Assembly: GCA_902802215.1 (NCBI GenBank)
Contig: CADCLH010000076.1
Coordinates: 1 to 8,688 of the forward strand
DNA length: 8,688 nt
Direction: 5' to 3'
DNA from: Oscillospiraceae bacterium
GTDB lineage: Bacteria > Bacillota > Clostridia > Oscillospirales > Oscillospiraceae
Below the pieces are notes generated by a model. That model saw only the letters and a program-made list of their open reading frames with translations, made no database searches and was not told the DNA's origin. The position numbers were made by a program, and so were the translations under genes. Positions 6,119 through 8,688 of this stretch are shown here, one piece after another; position 1 is the stretch's first letter, and the number at the start of each line of letters is the position of its first letter.

Positions 6119-6129
6119 AAAAGCAGCCC
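6112..6129 (+). repeat. Small hairpin over the GH2 stop codon
   Basis: GGGCTG (6112-6117) and CAGCCC (6124-6129) can pair around AAAAAG. The hairpin contains the TGA stop (6116-6118) and directly precedes the long terminator stem. It has no T-run of its own. It may be chance, or may add a stem in front of the terminator. Confidence 0.3.
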
Positions 6130-6130
6130 A

Positions 6131-6170
6131 TAAACAAAACCCCGTGTCTTGTGACACGGGGTTTTGTTTA
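6131..6170. terminator. Bidirectional intrinsic terminator between convergent genes
   Basis: A perfect 18-bp inverted repeat (6131-6148 and 6153-6170) with a 4-nt loop. The GC-rich inner stem (CCCCGTGTC/GACACGGGG) is flanked by an outer arm that reads GTTTTGTTTA on both strands. Each strand therefore gives a GC hairpin followed by a U-rich tract. It can end transcription of the GH2 gene (stop at 6118) and of the reductase gene (stop at 6196). Confidence 0.92.
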
Positions 6171-6208
6171 CATAATGATGTTTACATATTGTTCTTTACA
6201 TAATCGGT
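6167..6208. repeat. Three 14-bp tandem repeats over the reductase stop codon
   Basis: TTTACATAAT, TTTACATATT and TTTACATAAT begin at 6167, 6181 and 6195, an exact 14-bp period. The first copy starts within the terminator arm and the third overlaps the end of the reductase gene. On the minus strand each copy contains ATGTAA. Because 14 is not a multiple of three, the three TAA triplets fall in three different frames. Confidence 0.75.
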
Positions 6209-7386
6209 ATCTTGATCTTCAGATCGCTCAGCGGCCAGGAGGAGCAGGCGTGGAACCAGCCCATCTCCTTGTCCATCTCGCGTCTGCCGTCGCCGATCGG
6301 GGAGACGAAGATCTCGCCCGAGAGCAGATGGCTGCGGCAGAAGCCGCACTCGCCGTTGCGGCAGTGGGTGTCGATGGGGATACCCGCGCGCTCGAGGGCG
6401 ACAGCCACGGGCTCAGAGGCCTTCGCGTCGATCACGTCCTCATGGATGCCGCGCACGACCGTGATTTTGAAGGTCTTGGTCTCGGTGCCCTTGGGGTAGC
6501 CGGGGAGCGTGGAGATGTCGGCCGGGTTGTTGACCACGTCGTGGCGGAAGCGGCGGACGGGCACGCCCATGTCATCGAGCGCCTTCTTGACGAAGCGGAA
6601 CATCGGCAGCGGGCCGCAGAACATGTAGGTGCAGTCCGGGGTCGAGTACTTCTCGATGATCTCGCGGGTGATGAAGCCCTTCTCGCCCTCCCAGTCGGGC
6701 TCATCGGACAGGACGTGGACGACCTTGACGTCGGGGCAGGCGGCCTCGAGCTCGTCGAGCTCCTTCTTGAGCACGATGTCGTTGGCCTTGACCGAGCCGT
6801 AGAGGATCGTGAGTTTGCAGCCCTTCATCTTGCCGTAAGCGATCTCCTTGGCCATGGAGTGGAAGGGCGTGATGCCCGAGCCGCCGGCCAGCGCCACGAG
6901 CTCCTTCGAGTCGCGCAGGGGCTCCCAGTAGAAGAAGCCGAAGGGCAGCGCGCCCTCGAGGATGTCGCCGATCTTCACGTTTTCAAAGAGGTAGTCGGGG
7001 ACGAAATAGGGCACGTTGCGGCGCACGGTGATCTCGAAGAAGGGGTGCTCCCCTCTCGCCTCAAACGGCGCAGAAGAGATGGTGTAGGGCCTTGAAAGCA
7101 CGCTGTCGCCGATCTTCAGGCGGAAGTTGACGTACTGGCCGCTCTGGAACGGGGGAATGTGCCCGTCGGTGGACTCGAAGCGGAACACGCGGGAGGTCGG
7201 GGACGCCTCGCGGATCGACACGACCCGGAAGACCATGTGTTTCGGATGCAGCAGGTCCGCGACCTCACGGATGGGGTCCTTGGGATCGGGGATCGGAGAG
7301 CCCTTGGCGAAGTTTTCCTCTCTGAGCTTGGTGACGCGGGAGGCGCCGCCGATGTCCTTCAGAAAGTCCTTGACTTTGATGCTCAT
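6196..7386 (-). CDS. FAD/NAD(P)-binding reductase with C-terminal [2Fe-2S] ferredoxin domain
   Basis: A 396-residue electron-transfer reductase with three modules in the order found in PaaE/Hmp-like and phthalate dioxygenase reductase-like enzymes. The flavin domain (about 51-155) has RPYTISS (99-105). The NAD(P) domain (about 160-285) has GGSGITPF (168-175) and CGPLPMF (257-263). A plant-type ferredoxin (about 305-396) has Cys342, Cys347, Cys350 and Cys381, spaced CX4CX2CX30C, so the cluster should be intact. It should pass electrons from NAD(P)H through flavin and [2Fe-2S] to a partner, most simply the flavoprotein encoded just upstream. The first 50 residues (MSIKVKDFLKDIGG onward) precede the flavin domain and are not explained by it. 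The ATG at 7386 overlaps the upstream stop as ATGA, and GGAGG (7401-7397) lies 10 nt away. A frame extending further upstream reads into the neighbouring gene and was rejected. No oxygenase gene is nearby. Confidence 0.9.
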   Translation of the reverse strand: MSIKVKDFLKDIGGASRVTKLREENFAKGSPIPDPKDPIREVADLLHPKHMVFRVVSIREASPTSRVFRFESTDGHIPPFQSGQYVNFRLKIGDSVLSRPYTISSAPFEARGEHPFFEITVRRNVPYFVPDYLFENVKIGDILEGALPFGFFYWEPLRDSKELVALAGGSGITPFHSMAKEIAYGKMKGCKLTILYGSVKANDIVLKKELDELEAACPDVKVVHVLSDEPDWEGEKGFITREIIEKYSTPDCTYMFCGPLPMFRFVKKALDDMGVPVRRFRHDVVNNPADISTLPGYPKGTETKTFKITVVRGIHEDVIDAKASEPVAVALERAGIPIDTHCRNGECGFCRSHLLSGEIFVSPIGDGRREMDKEMGWFHACSSWPLSDLKIKIPIM

Positions 7387-8688
7387 TTCTTCGCTGCCTC
7401 CTTTTTCTTCTCCATATCTTCCTTGACGCCCTTGGCGGCCGCGCGGCCGTTGGTGATCTGCGGGCCCATGCCGTCGCCGGACATGCCGTGGGCCCCGGCA
7501 AACTCCAGACCCTCGATGAAGTGGTCCTTCTCCTTCATCTGCAGTCTCGCCACCGCGTGGTCCTCCATGGAGTGGAGGTAGCCGTAGATGTTGCCCTTCC
7601 AGGCGCCGACATAGTGGGCGACCGACATGGGCGTGGTGACCTCGATCTCGGTGATGCGCGGGCGGAAGTCTACCTTGGTGATCTTGATGCACTCCTCGAT
7701 CATCTCATTGGCGAGGCGGCGCTTGAGATCGAAATACTCGTCCTCCTTGACGCTCTCAAAGGGCTTGGACGGCACCAGCGCCGTGATGGACAGCTGGGTG
7801 TAGCCCTGCGGCAGCGTGGGATTGGCGTAGTTGAGGCAGATCGTGGTGATGTAGTTGTAGGGCTCGGTGATGTTGGAGTAGTTCTCCCAGATCTTGTTGG
7901 TGTCCATCGTGGAGCCGGAGAAGGTGGAGTAGTTGGTGATGCCGTTTTCCTCGGGCGTGCCCTCGATGACCATGATGACGGACACGGGGACCACGGAGAG
8001 CTTGCGGTTGTTGATCATCTTGATCGCGCCGACGGGCACCTCGCTCAGCGGCTCGATCATCTGGGTGTAGACCCGGTTGGGATAGGGGCCGGAGATCACG
8101 TAGTCGCAGTGGATCTCGTCGCCGCGCGCGGTGCGCACGCCGGTGACCTTGCCGTCCTTGACCAGGATCTTCTCGACCTCCTGATTGAACTCGTACTGGG
8201 CGCCGTTTTCCTCGCACTTGGCCTGGAGCTTCATGCTCATCTCGTGGCTGAAGCCCCGGCAGACGTAGCTGCCGGTGAAGTAGTCGGCCATGAGGAAGGC
8301 GTAGATGGTGAAGGGCAGGTCGTCCATGCGGTTGCCGACATAGATCCAGTAGGGCGTCAGCATCTCGACGGCCTTCTTGGGCAGGTCGAAGGTGTTGATG
8401 ACCTCGGTCGCGGTATAGCCGACGGTCTTGACAAAGTCGGGGTGCTTGAGAAGCATCTGCACCTTGCTCATCGGGTGGACGGAGAGATAGTTCATGCTGT
8501 CGTACACGCGGCGGCACAGGAGCATCAGCTCGTGCACCTTGTCGTAGGTGCCGGGGCAGACCTCGTCGATCTCCTTGGCGACGGTGGTATAGCTGTCGTC
8601 GTAGTCGTGGTGCAGGATCTTGTCGATGCCGGAGTTCGGCAGGGCGACGCGGTAGCACTCGTTGACGGGCAGCCAGTCGATATCGACG
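7383..8688 (-). CDS. FAD-dependent oxidoreductase, CrtI/phytoene desaturase-retinol saturase-like (N-terminus beyond window)
   Basis: The last 434 residues of a flavoprotein; the frame stays open to the window edge at 8688, so the start and the N-terminal GxGxxG FAD motif are not visible. A GTG at 8537 is an internal valine. Family hallmarks are the DYVISGPYPN segment closing the first Rossmann part, YVGAWKGNIYGYLHSMED, and the C-terminal FAD-contacting GLEFAGAHGMSGDGMGPQ followed by TNGRAAAKG. This last pattern is typical of CrtI/RetSat-type amine-oxidase-fold enzymes that add or remove hydrogen at C=C bonds of polyenes and isoprenoids. The protein ends in a charged Lys/Glu tail. The stop overlaps the reductase start (ATGA), so the two proteins are probably made in matched amounts and may form a complex. 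Substrate and reaction direction are unknown; an anaerobic reductase/saturase is inferred, not shown. Confidence 0.82.
   Translation of the reverse strand, partial: VDIDWLPVNECYRVALPNSGIDKILHHDYDDSYTTVAKEIDEVCPGTYDKVHELMLLCRRVYDSMNYLSVHPMSKVQMLLKHPDFVKTVGYTATEVINTFDLPKKAVEMLTPYWIYVGNRMDDLPFTIYAFLMADYFTGSYVCRGFSHEMSMKLQAKCEENGAQYEFNQEVEKILVKDGKVTGVRTARGDEIHCDYVISGPYPNRVYTQMIEPLSEVPVGAIKMINNRKLSVVPVSVIMVIEGTPEENGITNYSTFSGSTMDTNKIWENYSNITEPYNYITTICLNYANPTLPQGYTQLSITALVPSKPFESVKEDEYFDLKRRLANEMIEECIKITKVDFRPRITEIEVTTPMSVAHYVGAWKGNIYGYLHSMEDHAVARLQMKEKDHFIEGLEFAGAHGMSGDGMGPQITNGRAAAKGVKEDMEKKKEAAKK
7397..7401 (-). promoter_or_regulatory. Ribosome binding site of the [2Fe-2S] reductase, inside the upstream gene
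   Basis: GGAGG on the minus strand, 10 nt before the ATG at 7386, lies within the last codons of the CrtI-like gene, where it contributes to the Lys/Glu-rich tail. Together with the ATGA overlap, it indicates translational coupling. Confidence 0.6.

Noticed and set aside
4781..6157. Long minus-strand frame opposite the GH2 gene
   Set aside because: GH2 domains and catalytic glutamates are clear on the plus strand. The minus frame also runs into the terminator stem.
5629..7095. Plus-strand frame spanning the GH2 end, the terminator and the reductase
   Set aside because: It crosses a strong intrinsic terminator and two genuine genes, with no motif of its own.
8535..8537. GTG as start of the CrtI-like gene
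   Set aside because: The same frame is open and family-like for the further 50 codons to the window edge, so the GTG is an internal valine and the gene is truncated by the window.

Overview
The window looks like a chromosomal segment of an obligately anaerobic, GC-rich Bacillota (Clostridia; perhaps an Oscillospirales-type gut bacterium). This is inferred from clearly high GC, strong GGAGG ribosome binding sites, sigma-A type promoters, and a set of flavin-based electron-transfer genes typical of anaerobic fermenters. No rRNA, tRNA, CRISPR array, IS element or phage gene was seen. The species cannot be named from sequence alone.

Layout, left to right. (1) 1-261, minus strand: the N-terminus of a coiled-coil protein (DivIVA / ATP synthase b-like) with its own good promoter at 294-322. 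(2) 334-4173, minus strand: a compact four-gene operon read from right to left. It encodes a GlcD/LctD-type FAD 2-hydroxyacid dehydrogenase, EtfB, EtfA and a small SGNH/GDSL esterase, with gaps of 13, 14 and 21 nt. The operon has an extended -10 promoter near 4232-4260 and an operator-like palindrome at 4192-4207. (3) 4174-4423: a divergent intergenic region holding that promoter, a second promoter for the rightward gene, and inverted repeats. (4) 4424-6118, plus strand: an intracellular glycoside hydrolase family 2 enzyme with both catalytic glutamates. (5) 6119-6195: a convergent intergenic region with a perfect 18-bp-stem bidirectional terminator and three 14-bp tandem repeats. (6) 6196-8688, minus strand: two translationally coupled redox genes. 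The upstream one is a CrtI/retinol-saturase-like FAD oxidoreductase cut by the window edge. The downstream one is an FAD/NAD(P)/[2Fe-2S] reductase overlapping it by ATGA.

How the genes may work together. The dehydrogenase-EtfB-EtfA set matches the composition of the electron-confurcating lactate dehydrogenase (LctBCD) of acetogens, in which lactate oxidation by NAD+ is driven by reduced ferredoxin. Here EtfA has no N-terminal ferredoxin module, and no lactate permease or regulator is visible. The right-hand pair is a reductase module of the kind that normally serves oxygenases, but its partner is a saturase/desaturase-like flavoprotein; its substrate cannot be read from the sequence. The GH2 gene may supply sugars for the fermentation that these redox genes balance, but that link is inference from position only.
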